Assembly: GCF_004681975.1 (NCBI RefSeq)
Contig: NZ_SMLK01000006.1
Location: 207,063 to 271,062 of the forward strand
Direction: 5' to 3'
DNA: 64,000 nt
From: Ramlibacter humi
GTDB taxonomy: Bacteria > Pseudomonadota > Gammaproteobacteria > Burkholderiales > Burkholderiaceae_C
This document shows positions 55,415 through 64,000 of this stretch, one piece after another. Each line of letters starts with the position of its first letter. The first letter of the stretch is position 1. The notes under the pieces are model-generated. The model was not told the origin of the DNA. It saw only the letters and a list, made by a program, of their open reading frames with translations, and made no database searches. Position numbers and translations under genes: made by a program.

Positions 55415-55912
55415 ATGAAAAAAGCCCTGATCGGCGTGGCCGTGGCGGCCGTCCTGGCCGCCGGCGCCGCGGTCTTCCTGACCACCGGCGCGGATGCCGC
55501 GCCGTCGTCCACCTTCGTCCTGCTGGACGGCTCGAAGAAGACCACCGCCGACCTGAAGGGCCGCGTGACGCTGGTCAACTTCTGGGCGACCAGCTGCGTC
55601 ACCTGCGTGGGCGAGATGCCCAAGGTGATCGCCACGTACAACAAGTACAAGGACCGTGGCTTCGACACGCTGGCGGTGGCGATGAGCTACGACCCGCCCG
55701 CCTACGTCGTCAACTACACCGAGACGCGCAAGCTGCCTTTCCAGGTGGCCATCGACAACACCGGTTCGGTGGCGAAGGCCTGGGGCGACGTGCAGCTGAC
55801 GCCCACGACCTACGTGGTGAACAAGAAGGGCGAGATCGTCAAGCGCTACGTCGGCGAGCCCGATTTCGCCGAACTGCATCGGCTGATCGAGAAGCTGCTG
55901 GCCGAAGCCTGA
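55415..55912 (+). CDS. TlpA-like thioredoxin-fold protein
   Basis: This 165-aa periplasmic thiol-disulfide protein has a signal/anchor (MKKALIGVAVAAVLAAGAAVFL) and CxxC at C61/C64 in ATSCVTCVGEMP. A cis-Pro lies in LTPTTYVVN. It likely supports cytochrome c maturation or a redox pathway; the neighbouring cytochromes fit. A strong terminator follows. Confidence 0.92.
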   Translation: MKKALIGVAVAAVLAAGAAVFLTTGADAAPSSTFVLLDGSKKTTADLKGRVTLVNFWATSCVTCVGEMPKVIATYNKYKDRGFDTLAVAMSYDPPAYVVNYTETRKLPFQVAIDNTGSVAKAWGDVQLTPTTYVVNKKGEIVKRYVGEPDFAELHRLIEKLLAEA

Positions 55913-55926
55913 AGCTTCCCAGCCCC

Positions 55927-55961
55927 AACGAAAAAGCCCCGCATCGCGGGGCTTTCGTTTT
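55927..55961. terminator. Bidirectional intrinsic terminator
   Basis: A perfect 10-bp stem AAAGCCCCGC (55933-55942)/GCGGGGCTTT (55946-55955) has loop ATC, is preceded by an A-run and followed by CGTTTT. It sits between the convergent TlpA-like and cytochrome c' genes, so both can use it. Confidence 0.85.
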
Positions 55962-55974
55962 GGCGCGGCGCGTG

Positions 55975-56430
55975 TCAGTCCTTGCGGAAGGCGTCGTGGC
56001 AGGACTTGCAGCTGCCGGAGTTGGGACCCCAGGCGGCCTTCAGGTTGTCCAGGCTGCCGGTCTTGGCGGCGGCGGCCAGCTTCTGCACGTCGGAAACCAG
56101 GCGGTCCTGGTGCTCCTTGAACTTGGCCTGCTCGGTCCAGATCTCGGGCTTGGCGCGCGTTTCGCCCTTGTCGGTGCCTTGGGCGAAACCGGCCCAGGGA
56201 AGGGTAGAGACCAGGGCGACGGCATCGCCGCTGCGCGCCGCCTGGGCAGCGTCGTACGGCGCGCGCCCGTTGGCCATGGCGCCGAGCGTGCCGAAGTGCG
56301 TCGCCAGCACGGTGAGCGCGGACTTGCGGTACTTGATGGCGTCCTCGGGCTTCTGGAAGCTTTGGGCCGACGCGATCGTGGCGGCGCCCGCGGTGACGGC
56401 CGCGAGGGCCAGCGTTGCGATCAATCTCAT
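55975..56430 (-). CDS. Cytochrome c' (class II)
   Basis: This 151-aa four-helix cytochrome has a signal peptide ([23 protein letters not shown]) and the heme motif C-K-S-C-H near the C-terminus, in SCKSCHDAFRKD, as expected for class II. Cytochromes c' bind NO or CO. It diverges from the b561 gene with about 150 bp between, and shares its start region. Confidence 0.93.
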   Translation of the reverse strand: MRLIATLALAAVTAGAATIASAQSFQKPEDAIKYRKSALTVLATHFGTLGAMANGRAPYDAAQAARSGDAVALVSTLPWAGFAQGTDKGETRAKPEIWTEQAKFKEHQDRLVSDVQKLAAAAKTGSLDNLKAAWGPNSGSCKSCHDAFRKD

Positions 56431-56582
56431 GACCTTCCTCTCTCTTTTCAGGTGTGATGGGTGGTTCGCTGACCCGGGTTTCTAGCAAAAGTTCATGCCG
56501 GAGCGGGACGCTAGGGTATGTCCCGAGGGGCAACCGGCACGGCGAATCCCCGCACAATCCGCACCCACTGGAGGATTGGCAC

Positions 56583-57236
56583 ATGACATCGACCGTTCGC
56601 GTCTGGGACCTGCCCACGCGCCTGTTCCACTGGGCGCTGGTGTTCTGCGTGGTCTCGCTGGCGATCACGGCTTATCGCGAGAACGCGCTCGAATGGCATG
56701 CGAAGCTGGGATACGCGGTGTGCGCGCTGCTGCTGTTCCGGCTGGTGTGGGGCTTCATCGGCGGGCGCTGGTCGCGCTTCGCTTCCTTCTTCTATTCGCC
56801 CGCCAGCGTGATGGCTTACTTGCGCGGGCAATCGCACCCGGACCACCTGGTGGGCCACAACCCACTGGGCACGGGCTCGGTCATCGCGATGCTGGTGTTC
56901 CTGATCGCACAGGTGGCCACCGGCCTGGTGAGCGACGACGAGAGTACGTTCACCGGACCGCTCAATCGTTTCGTCGCCACCAGCAAGGGCCTGGCCGCCA
57001 CCTGGTATCACAAGCGCATCGGCCAGTGGGTGCTGCTGGCGCTGGTGGTGCTGCACGTCGGTGCCATCGCGTTCTACCTGCTGCACAAGAAAGAGAACCT
57101 GGTGCGGCCCATGGTGTCGGGCGACAAGGCGGTGGACGGCCAGCCGCAGCCTTCACGCGACGATGCGGCTTCGCGCGTGCTGGCGCTGGCGGTATTTGGC
57201 GCTTGCTCGGCCTTCGTCTGGTGGCTGGTGAAGTGA
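56583..57236 (+). CDS. Cytochrome b561 family protein
   Basis: This 217-aa Ni/Fe-hydrogenase-type b-cytochrome has four or five membrane helices, starting VRVWDLPTRLFHWALVF. Candidate heme-b ligands are His in LFHWALV, EWHAKLGYA, WYHKRIGQ and VVLHVGAIA. It is paired divergently with cytochrome c', a common arrangement in beta-proteobacteria, and may pass electrons between quinone and periplasm. Confidence 0.92.
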   Translation: MTSTVRVWDLPTRLFHWALVFCVVSLAITAYRENALEWHAKLGYAVCALLLFRLVWGFIGGRWSRFASFFYSPASVMAYLRGQSHPDHLVGHNPLGTGSVIAMLVFLIAQVATGLVSDDESTFTGPLNRFVATSKGLAATWYHKRIGQWVLLALVVLHVGAIAFYLLHKKENLVRPMVSGDKAVDGQPQPSRDDAASRVLALAVFGACSAFVWWLVK

Positions 57237-57324
57237 GTGGCCGCTGAGGTTGAAGGCCGGCGGCGAATGGCTAAACTGGCCGCCCCCTTACTCTTCGCCC
57301 ACGACCTTGCCTGCGACGGCTGAG

Positions 57325-57807
57325 TTGCCTCTGATCGAACTGAAGACCCCCGAGACGCGCGAGGCGCTGGATGCCGCGCGGTCCATGTTCCGCGAGTACG
57401 CCGGCGAGCTGGGCGTGGACCTGGCCTACCAGGGCTTCGAGGAAGAACTCGCTGGCCTGCCCGGCGAATACGCCGCGCCGCGCGGCGCGATCTACCTGGC
57501 GCATGTGGATGGCCAGCTGGCCGGCTGTGTGGCACTGCGGCCGGCGATCACCAGCGATTACCCCGAGGCGGCCGAGATGAAGCGGTTGTACGTGCGCTCG
57601 TCCTTCCGCGGCTTCGGCCTGGGCCGGCGCCTGGCCGAAGCCGCGCTGGATGCCGCCCGCCGAGCCGGCTATGAGAGCGTGCTGCTGGACACGCTGGACG
57701 ACATGGAAGCCGCCCGCGCTCTGTACGAAGACCTGGGCTTCAAGCCGATCGAGCCGTACTACAACAGCCCGGTGGCCGGCACGCATTTCCTGAAGGTCGA
57801 CTTCTGA
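57325..57807 (+). CDS. GNAT family N-acetyltransferase
   Basis: This single GNAT domain is about 160 aa, with the acetyl-CoA loop VRSSFRGFGLGRRLAEAALDAAR and motif B YEDLGFKPIEPYY. No ATG is available. Three in-frame TTG codons (57250, 57307, 57325) are possible; 57325 (MPLIELKTPETREALD) gives the length typical of this family. Substrate unknown. Confidence 0.8.
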   Translation: MPLIELKTPETREALDAARSMFREYAGELGVDLAYQGFEEELAGLPGEYAAPRGAIYLAHVDGQLAGCVALRPAITSDYPEAAEMKRLYVRSSFRGFGLGRRLAEAALDAARRAGYESVLLDTLDDMEAARALYEDLGFKPIEPYYNSPVAGTHFLKVDF

Positions 57808-57874
57808 AGTTGGGCGTTGAGCGTTTGGCGTCGGATGAAGACGCCGAACACCCAACGCTCAATGCCGAACCTCT

Positions 57875-58381
57875 TCAGCCCTTGGCTTGCGCGAGCATCG
57901 TACCCGCGTCGCTCACCTCGAACTTGCCGGGCCCTTCGACGTTGAGCGTCGTGACCTTGCCGTCCTTCACCAGCATGGAGCAGCGGTTCAGGCGCGTGCC
58001 CATGCCGCGGCCGCCCAGGTCCAGCGACAGGCCGGTGGCCTTGGCGAAATCGGCGCTGCCGTCGCCCAGCATGCGCACCTTGGTGCCGGTTTTCTGGTCG
58101 CGCGCCCAGGCGCCCATGACGAAGGCGTCGTTCACGCTCACGCACCAGATCTCGTCGACGCCGGCCTTCTTCAGGTCGTCGTATTTCTCGACGTAGCCGG
58201 GCACGTGCTTGGCCGAGCAGGTGGGCGTGAAGGCGCCGGGCAGGCCGAACAGGGCGATGGTCTTGCCCTTGGCGGCATCGCGCACCTTCACCGGGTTGGG
58301 GCCGATGCTGCAGCCGTTGCCTTCGACTTCCGAATATTCCTGCAGCGTGACGTCCGGCAGCTGGTCTCCGACCTTGATCAT
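57875..58381 (-). CDS. Peroxiredoxin (Prx5/AhpE-like)
   Basis: This 168-aa thiol peroxidase has peroxidatic C55 in PGAFTPTCSAKHVPGY, plus a possible resolving Cys later (WCVSVND, NRCSML). It reduces H2O2 or organic hydroperoxides, probably with glutathione or thioredoxin. It lies just downstream of the S10 cluster terminator, so it has its own promoter or is read-through expressed. Confidence 0.94.
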   Translation of the reverse strand: MIKVGDQLPDVTLQEYSEVEGNGCSIGPNPVKVRDAAKGKTIALFGLPGAFTPTCSAKHVPGYVEKYDDLKKAGVDEIWCVSVNDAFVMGAWARDQKTGTKVRMLGDGSADFAKATGLSLDLGGRGMGTRLNRCSMLVKDGKVTTLNVEGPGKFEVSDAGTMLAQAKG

Positions 58382-58410
58382 GGGTGTCTCCTCGAAAAAG
58401 TGGTGGCTGA

Positions 58411-58442
58411 AAAAAGAAAACGGCCCACATTGTGGGCCGTTT
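58411..58442 (-). terminator. Terminator at the end of the S10 cluster
   Basis: AAACGGCCCACA (58418-58429) pairs perfectly with TGTGGGCCGTTT (58431-58442). On the minus strand the stem is followed by a T-rich run (plus-strand AAAAAGAAAA, 58411-58420). It lies 25 bp after the rpsQ stop and before the peroxiredoxin gene, so the ribosomal transcript probably ends here. Confidence 0.8.
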
Positions 58443-58466
58443 CGGTTCAGGGCGCAGCGCGGGGGA

Positions 58467-58742
58467 TCAGACCGCTGCGGCCTTCTCGACCAGGCGGGTG
58501 GCGACCCAGTTCTTGGTCTTGGACAGCGGGCGGCTCTCGGTGATCTCGATCACGTCGCCCACGTGGTATTCGCCGTTCTCGTCGTGCGCGTGGTACTTGC
58601 TCGACTTGGCGACGATCTTGCCGTAGAGCTCGTGCTTCACACGGCGCTCCACCAGGACCGTCACGGTCTTGGTGCGCTTGTCGCTCACCACCTTGCCGAT
58701 CAGGGTGCGCTTGAGGGAGGTCTTGGCTTCCGTCATGGTCAC
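58467..58742 (-). CDS. rpsQ: 30S ribosomal protein S17
   Basis: This 91-aa OB-fold protein contains [27 protein letters not shown] and [18 protein letters not shown], the S17 signature. A short N-terminal extension (MTMTEAK) precedes the fold. It is the last gene of this ribosomal cluster, with rplN not following; a terminator sits downstream. Confidence 0.98.
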   Translation of the reverse strand: MTMTEAKTSLKRTLIGKVVSDKRTKTVTVLVERRVKHELYGKIVAKSSKYHAHDENGEYHVGDVIEITESRPLSKTKNWVATRLVEKAAAV

Positions 58743-58745
58743 TCC

Positions 58746-58958
58746 TTACTTGGCCTTGGAGGCGGTTTCGGCGCGCTTTTGCGCCAGGATGGTCTTGGCG
58801 CGGGCGATGTCGCGGCGCGTCACGCGCAGCGAGCCGGTGTTGGACAGCTGCTGCGTGGCTTTCTGCATGCGCAGGCCGAAGTGGGCGCGCTGCAGGGACT
58901 TCACTTCCTCTTCGAGGGCGGCGACGTCCTTCTGGCGCAGGTCGGCGGCTTTGGTCAT
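58746..58958 (-). CDS. rpmC: 50S ribosomal protein L29
   Basis: This 70-aa helical hairpin protein starts [23 protein letters not shown] and contains [18 protein letters not shown]. It sits near the peptide exit tunnel with L23, contacting SRP and trigger factor. It lies 3 bp before rpsQ in cluster order. Confidence 0.98.
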   Translation of the reverse strand: MTKAADLRQKDVAALEEEVKSLQRAHFGLRMQKATQQLSNTGSLRVTRRDIARAKTILAQKRAETASKAK

Positions 58959-58969
58959 GTTCTCTCTCC

Positions 58970-59386
58970 TCAGGCGCCGATCATGCGGGTGACGAATTGC
59001 GTGCGCAGCGGCAGCTTGGCGGCGGCCAGCTTGAACGCTTCGCGCGCCAGTTCCTCGGGCACGCCCACGATCTCGTACAGCACCTTGCCCGGCTGGATCT
59101 CGGCGACGTAGTACTCGGGGTTGCCCTTGCCGTTGCCCATGCGGACTTCGGCAGGTTTCTGGCTGATCGGCTTGTCCGGGAACACGCGGATCCAGATGCG
59201 GCCGCCGCGCTTGACGTGGCGGGAGATCGCGCGGCGCGCGGCCTCGATCTGGCGGGCCGTCAGGCGGCCGCGGTCCGTGGACTTCAGGCCGAAGTCACCG
59301 AAGGCCACCGAGTTGCCCCGGGTGGCGATGCCGGTGTTGCGGCCCTTCTGCTCTTTGCGGTACTTCCGGCGAGCGGGTTGCAGCAT
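58970..59386 (-). CDS. rplP: 50S ribosomal protein L16
   Basis: This 138-aa protein shows [17 protein letters not shown] at the N-terminus, [31 protein letters not shown] and [19 protein letters not shown], all diagnostic of L16. It organises the A-site tRNA region. Only 2 bp separate it from rpsC upstream. Confidence 0.98.
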   Translation of the reverse strand: MLQPARRKYRKEQKGRNTGIATRGNSVAFGDFGLKSTDRGRLTARQIEAARRAISRHVKRGGRIWIRVFPDKPISQKPAEVRMGNGKGNPEYYVAEIQPGKVLYEIVGVPEELAREAFKLAAAKLPLRTQFVTRMIGA

Positions 59387-59388
59387 GT

Positions 59389-60318
<930 letters not shown>

Positions 60319-60331
60319 ATTCTTCCTGACC

Positions 60332-60661
60332 TCAGTTGCCGACGGTCACGTACACGTGGCACGTGGGCTTGCTGATGCGGTTGCCACGGCCCTTGGCGCG
60401 GGCAGTGAAGCGCTTGAGCGTGGCGCCCTGCTCCACGTAGATGGTCTTGACCTTCAGCTCGTCGATGTCGGCGCCGTCGTTGTGCTCGGCGTTCGCGATC
60501 GCGGACTCCAGCACCTTCTTGACGATGACGGCGGCCTTCTTCTGGGTGAAGTTCAGGATGTTGAGGGCCTGGTCCACTTTCTTGCCGCGGATCAGGTCGG
60601 CCACCAGCCGGCCCTTGTCGACCGACAGGCGCACGCCACGGAGGACTGCACGGGTTTCCAT
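60332..60661 (-). CDS. rplV: 50S ribosomal protein L22
   Basis: This 109-aa protein starts [33 protein letters not shown] and ends TSHVYVTVG-like ([12 protein letters not shown]), with the macrolide-related hairpin region [18 protein letters not shown]. It lies 12 bp after rpsS and 13 bp before rpsC in operon order. Confidence 0.98.
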   Translation of the reverse strand: METRAVLRGVRLSVDKGRLVADLIRGKKVDQALNILNFTQKKAAVIVKKVLESAIANAEHNDGADIDELKVKTIYVEQGATLKRFTARAKGRGNRISKPTCHVYVTVGN

Positions 60662-60673
60662 GATGTCTGCTCC

Positions 60674-60952
60674 TTACTTCTTCTGGACTTTCTTGTCCGC
60701 GGGGTGACCCTTGAAGGTGCGCGTCAGGGCGAATTCGCCCAGCTTGTGGCCCACCATCTGGTCGGTGATGTAGACCGGCACGTGCTGCTTGCCGTTGTGC
60801 ACGGCGATCGTCAGCCCGATGAAGTCGGGCAGGATCATGGAGCGGCGCGACCAGGTCTTGATCGGCTTCTTGTCCTTGGCGGAAACGGCCTTGTCGACCT
60901 TGGCCACCAGGTGGTGGTCCACAAACGGACCCTTCTTGAGAGAACGCGTCAT
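60674..60952 (-). CDS. rpsS: 30S ribosomal protein S19
   Basis: This 92-aa protein starts [15 protein letters not shown] and contains [42 protein letters not shown], the S19 signature. It lies in the head of the 30S subunit. It follows rplB by 12 bp. Confidence 0.99.
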   Translation of the reverse strand: MTRSLKKGPFVDHHLVAKVDKAVSAKDKKPIKTWSRRSMILPDFIGLTIAVHNGKQHVPVYITDQMVGHKLGEFALTRTFKGHPADKKVQKK

Positions 60953-60964
60953 TTGTGCGACCCC

Positions 60965-61789
60965 TTACTTCTTGCGGCGCGAGACGATGAACGTCTGCGT
61001 GCGCTTGTTGTTACGCGTGCGGTAGCCCTTGGTCAGGTTGCCCCACGGATCGACCGGCGGCATGCCCGTGCCGGTGCGGCCTTCGCCGCCGCCGTGCGGG
61101 TGGTCGACCGGGTTCATCGCGACGCCGCGCACCGTCGGGCGGATGCCCATGTGGCGCTTGACGCCGGCCTTGCCGAGCTGGCGCAGGCTGTGCTCTTCGT
61201 TCGCGACCTCGCCGATGGTGGCGCGGCACTCGACGTGGATGCGGCGCACTTCACCGGAGCGCAGGCGGACCTGCGCGTAGACGCCTTCGCGCGCCAGCAG
61301 CGTGGCCGAGCCGCCCGCCGACCGCACGATCTGCGCGCCCTTGCCGGGCTGCAGTTCGATGCAGTGGATGGTCGAACCCACCGGGATGTTGCGGATCGGC
61401 AGCGTGTTGCCGGCGCGGATCGGGGCTTCCGAGCCGCTAACCAGTTGCGCGCCGACTTCCAGGCCGCGCGGGGCGATGATGTAGCGGCGTTCGCCGTCGG
61501 CGTAGCAGACCAGAGCGATGTGCGCCGTGCGGTTCGGGTCGTACTCGATGCGCTCCACCTTGGCCGGAATCCCGTCCTTGTTGCGGCGGAAGTCGACCAC
61601 GCGGTAGTGGTGCTTGTGGCCACCGCCCTTGTGGCGGGTGGTGATGTGGCCGTTGTTGTTGCGGCCGGCCTTCTGGAACTGCGGCTCCAGCAGGGGCGCG
61701 TACGCCTCACCCTTGTACAGGTGGTCGCGCGTGACCTTGACCACGGCGCGCTGGCCGGGCGAGGTCGGTTTCATCTTGACGACTGCCAT
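60965..61789 (-). CDS. rplB: 50S ribosomal protein L2
   Basis: This 274-aa protein contains the peptidyl-transferase-proximal [14 protein letters not shown] motif (His important for activity) and C-terminal [18 protein letters not shown]. It overlaps rplW by one base at the start (TAATG-like junction). Confidence 0.99.
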   Translation of the reverse strand: MAVVKMKPTSPGQRAVVKVTRDHLYKGEAYAPLLEPQFQKAGRNNNGHITTRHKGGGHKHHYRVVDFRRNKDGIPAKVERIEYDPNRTAHIALVCYADGERRYIIAPRGLEVGAQLVSGSEAPIRAGNTLPIRNIPVGSTIHCIELQPGKGAQIVRSAGGSATLLAREGVYAQVRLRSGEVRRIHVECRATIGEVANEEHSLRQLGKAGVKRHMGIRPTVRGVAMNPVDHPHGGGEGRTGTGMPPVDPWGNLTKGYRTRNNKRTQTFIVSRRKK

Positions 61790-62124
61790 TACGCGGCCTC
61801 CCCGGAGAGGTTGAGCTCCTGGCCCGGCTTGAGCGTCACGTAGGCCTTGCGAACGTTGTCGCGGCGGCCCACCGAGCGGCCGAAGCGCTTGGTCTTGCCC
61901 TTGGTGTTGACCACCGAGACGCCCTTGACTTCCACCTTGAACATCAGTTCGACGGCGGCCTTGATCTCGGGCTTGGTGGCGTCCTGCAGCACCTTGAAGG
62001 TGACGGCATTGCTCTTGTCCGCGACGTGGGTGGCCTTCTCCGAGACGATCGGGGCGACCAGCACCTGCATCAGGCGGCCTTCGTCGAACTTGCGTTCGGC
62101 GGGGGTGGGGTTCACACGGCTCAT
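61789..62124 (-). CDS. rplW: 50S ribosomal protein L23
   Basis: This 111-aa protein has an N-terminal extension [20 protein letters not shown] before the L23 core [46 protein letters not shown]. It binds trigger factor and SRP at the tunnel exit. The ATG overlaps the rplD stop by 4 bp. Confidence 0.98.
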   Translation of the reverse strand: MSRVNPTPAERKFDEGRLMQVLVAPIVSEKATHVADKSNAVTFKVLQDATKPEIKAAVELMFKVEVKGVSVVNTKGKTKRFGRSVGRRDNVRKAYVTLKPGQELNLSGEAA

Positions 62125-62741
62125 GCGAACATCTCCTTGAGCTTGTCGATGGCGGCCTTGGTGACCAGCACCTTCTTGTAGTGCACCAGCGACAGCGGAT
62201 CGGCGTAACGGGGCTCGACGACGAGCACGTTGGCCAGGTTGCGCGAGGCGAGGTACAGGTTCTCGTCGACTTCGTCGGCGATCACCAGCACCGAGTCCAG
62301 GTTCATCGCCTTGAACTTGGCGGCCAGCTGCTTGGTCTTGGGCGAATCGACCTTGATGGAATCCACCACGGCGATGCGGCCTTCGCGGGCGAGCTGGGAG
62401 AAGATGGACGCCATGCCGGCGCGGTACATCTTCTTGTTGATCTTCTGCGTGAAGTTCTCTTCCGGGCTGTTCGGGAAGATGCGGCCGCCCCCGCGCCACA
62501 GCGGCGAGGAAGTCATACCGGCACGGGCACGGCCCGTTCCCTTCTGCTTGAACGGCTTCTTGGTCGAGTGCTTGACCTGCTCGCGGTCCTTCTGGGCACG
62601 GGTGCCCTGGCGGGCGTTGGCCTGGTAGGCGACGACGATCTGGTGGACCAGGTCCTCGTTGTATTCACGGCCGAACACGGTCTCGGGCGCTTCCACCTTG
62701 GAAGCGGCCTGGCCCTGCTCGTTCAGGAGTTCGAGTTGCAT
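62121..62741 (-). CDS. rplD: 50S ribosomal protein L4
   Basis: This 206-aa protein shows the tunnel loop [34 protein letters not shown] and [25 protein letters not shown]. In E. coli L4 represses the S10 operon through its leader; here the leader would precede rplC. It lies 2 bp after rplC. Confidence 0.98.
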   Translation of the reverse strand: MQLELLNEQGQAASKVEAPETVFGREYNEDLVHQIVVAYQANARQGTRAQKDREQVKHSTKKPFKQKGTGRARAGMTSSPLWRGGGRIFPNSPEENFTQKINKKMYRAGMASIFSQLAREGRIAVVDSIKVDSPKTKQLAAKFKAMNLDSVLVIADEVDENLYLASRNLANVLVVEPRYADPLSLVHYKKVLVTKAAIDKLKEMFA

Positions 62742-62743
62742 GG

Positions 62744-63418
62744 TTACTTCGCTCCCTTCGCCACCTTGGCCTTGACGGCCGGGCGCACGGTGACGAAACC
62801 ACCCTTGGCGCCGGGCACGGCGCCCTTGATCAGCAGCAGCTGGCGGGCTTCGTCGATGCGGATGACGTCCAGGTTCTGGGTGGTCGTGGTCTCGTCACCC
62901 ATGTGGCCGGTCATCTTCTTGCCCGGGAACACGCGGCCCGGGTCCTGCGCCATCGAGATCGAGCCCGGCACGTTGTGCGAACGGCTGTTGCCGTGCGACG
63001 CGCGCTGCGAGCTGAAGTTGTGGCGCTTGATGGTGCCGGCGAAGCCCTTGCCGATCGAGGTGCCCTGCACGTCGACCTTCTGGCCGACGGCGAACAGCTC
63101 GGTCACAGGCAGCGTGGCACCGGCGGCGTACTTGCCGGCGGCTTCGGCCGTCACGCGGAATTCCTTGATGATCTCGCCGGGCTCGACGCTCGCCTTGGCG
63201 AGGTGGCCGGCCAGGGGCTTGGCGACGCGCGATGCCTTGCGCTTGCCGAACGTCACCTGCAGGGCGACGTAGCCATCCTTCTCGTCGGTCTTGACCTGGG
63301 TCACGCGGTTGCCCGACACGTCCACCACCGTGACCGGGACTGCGTCCCCGTCATCGGTGAACAGGCGCATCATGCCCACCTTGCGGCCCAGCAACCCGAG
63401 GGAGTTGCTTTGACTCAT
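62744..63418 (-). CDS. rplC: 50S ribosomal protein L3
   Basis: This 224-aa protein starts [20 protein letters not shown], with the glutamine-methylation region and [34 protein letters not shown]. It is the first gene after a 180-bp gap with a strong promoter. GGAG lies upstream of the ATG. Confidence 0.98.
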   Translation of the reverse strand: MSQSNSLGLLGRKVGMMRLFTDDGDAVPVTVVDVSGNRVTQVKTDEKDGYVALQVTFGKRKASRVAKPLAGHLAKASVEPGEIIKEFRVTAEAAGKYAAGATLPVTELFAVGQKVDVQGTSIGKGFAGTIKRHNFSSQRASHGNSRSHNVPGSISMAQDPGRVFPGKKMTGHMGDETTTTQNLDVIRIDEARQLLLIKGAVPGAKGGFVTVRPAVKAKVAKGAK

Positions 63419-63538
63419 GTTCTTGCTCCGTTACCCGGCCGCAGACGCTGCAATTGGCTTCTGCGTTGGACGCTTCCCCAGAGGGAAACGGCGCGGGAAG
63501 GTTGATAAAAGCTCCGCCCTTGAGGAGCGAAGCCCGAA

Positions 63539-63576
63539 ATTATAGCCCGCTCCCGGCATCCTTGCCAAGAGCGGGC
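63539..63576 (-). promoter_or_regulatory. Promoter and dyad upstream of rplC
   Basis: On the minus strand a TTGGCA (63563-63568) and TATAAT (63539-63544) are spaced by 18 bp, five and six matches to the sigma-70 boxes. The same DNA holds the dyad GCCCGCTC (63545-63552)/GAGCGGGC (63569-63576) with an inner GGCA/TGCC stem, which could terminate or attenuate rpsJ transcripts. From the predicted start near 63532 the rplC leader is about 114 nt with further small hairpins. Confidence 0.6.
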
Positions 63577-63598
63577 ACTGACTTCGACCGGCTGAAGC

Positions 63599-63913
63599 TT
63601 ACTGCAGCTTGATTTCGACGTCCACGCCGGCCGGCAGGTCCAGCTTCATCAGCGCGTCGACGGTCTTGTCGGTGGGATCGACGATGTCCATCAGGCGCTG
63701 GTGGGTGCGGATCTCGAACTGGTCGCGCGAGCTCTTGTTCACGTGCGGCGAGCGCAGGATGTCGAAGCGCTTCATGCGGGTCGGCAGGGGCACCGGGCCC
63801 TTGACGATGGCGCCGGTGCGCTTGGCGGTGTCCACGATCTCGGCGGCCGACTGGTCGATGAGCTTGTAGTCGAACGCCTTCAGGCGGATGCGGATCTTCT
63901 GTTGGGTAGCCAT
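63599..63913 (-). CDS. rpsJ: 30S ribosomal protein S10
   Basis: This 104-aa protein starts [35 protein letters not shown] and contains the S10 signature [35 protein letters not shown]. NusE activity in antitermination is conserved in the family. It lies 13 bp after tuf, with a 180-bp gap downstream before rplC. Confidence 0.99.
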   Translation of the reverse strand: MATQQKIRIRLKAFDYKLIDQSAAEIVDTAKRTGAIVKGPVPLPTRMKRFDILRSPHVNKSSRDQFEIRTHQRLMDIVDPTDKTVDALMKLDLPAGVDVEIKLQ

Positions 63914-63926
63914 TTGAAGTCCCGCC

Positions 63927-64000
63927 TTATTCCATGATCTTGGCGACGACGCCGGCGCCCACGGTCTTGCCGCCTTCGCGGATGGCGAAGCGCAGGCCTT
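63927..64000 (-). CDS. tuf: Elongation factor Tu, C-terminal fragment (cut by window edge)
   Basis: Only the last 24 codons are in the window: the 3' end encodes [19 protein letters not shown] then IME and a TAA stop, the universal EF-Tu C-terminus. The rest lies beyond position 64000. The tuf-rpsJ gap is 13 bp, so both belong to one transcript. Confidence 0.97.
   Translation of the reverse strand, partial: GLRFAIREGGKTVGAGVVAKIME

Overview
The window is a very GC-rich, gene-dense bacterial chromosome segment. Gene content, gene order and protein flavour (tuf-rpsJ split from the rest of the S10 cluster, gatCAB divergent from mreBCD, an RRM RNA-binding protein beside an extra IF-1, DUF493-lipB-lipA, EIIA(Man)-HPr-EI without sugar permease domains) point to Burkholderiales, family Comamonadaceae, most like a Ramlibacter or Variovorax relative. 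That placement is an inference from family knowledge; no database was searched. I see no prophage, insertion sequence, CRISPR array, rRNA or tRNA gene, and no gene-free stretch longer than 300 bp. The longest gap, 46280-46556, shows nothing I can name.

Layout. 95-5343 (-): a light-sensing operon of biliverdin-forming heme oxygenase, bacteriophytochrome kinase, single-domain response regulator and a REC-PAS-kinase-REC hybrid kinase, with a dyad operator candidate upstream. 5476-12295: AEC transporter, Rep helicase, a secreted orphan, outer-membrane phospholipase A, MOSC protein, FAD monooxygenase and a tailed IF-1. 12413-14690: RRM protein, small orphan, exonuclease III, pyrE. 14805-17869 (+): a two-domain KaiC-type ATPase coupled to a hybrid kinase. 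17933-26048: gatCAB (-) divergent from mreBCD-mrdA (+). 26049-33944: small metabolic and orphan genes, a lemA-TPM-TPM cluster, an ECF42-type sigma factor with its DGPF partner, and a secreted ankyrin protein. 34034-41139 (-): the complete atpIBEFHAGDC operon with promoter and terminator. 41345-44213 (+): aminotransferase, DUF493, lipB, lipA. 44245-49031 (+): AraC regulator, DMT exporter, cytochrome c, class A PBP. 49025-53333 (-): lipoprotein, MFS carrier, EIIA, HPr and EI in one operon. 53373-57807: CoA transferase/hydrolase pair, TlpA-like thioredoxin, cytochrome c' and b561, GNAT. 57875-64000 (-): peroxiredoxin, then the S10 ribosomal cluster back to the 3' end of tuf.

How the genes work together. 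Two neighbouring signalling modules (phytochrome operon; KaiC plus hybrid kinase) suggest light or redox signalling in a heterotroph, although kaiA and kaiB are absent. Housekeeping blocks cover cell shape and wall synthesis (mreBCD, mrdA, class A PBP), energy (ATP synthase), translation (ribosomal proteins, EF-Tu, IF-1, GatCAB for mischarged tRNAs), lipoylation and pyrimidine synthesis.

Regulatory reading gave four specific signals: a TGTCGA-N17-CGACAT promoter in front of the DGPF-sigma pair, matching the ECF42 class as I recall it; a strong sigma-70 promoter plus structured leader between rpsJ and rplC; a TGTRGGA dyad before the phytochrome operon; and a dispersed 12-bp GTCATTCGTCAT repeat that supplies the mrdA start codon and the ptsH stop codon.
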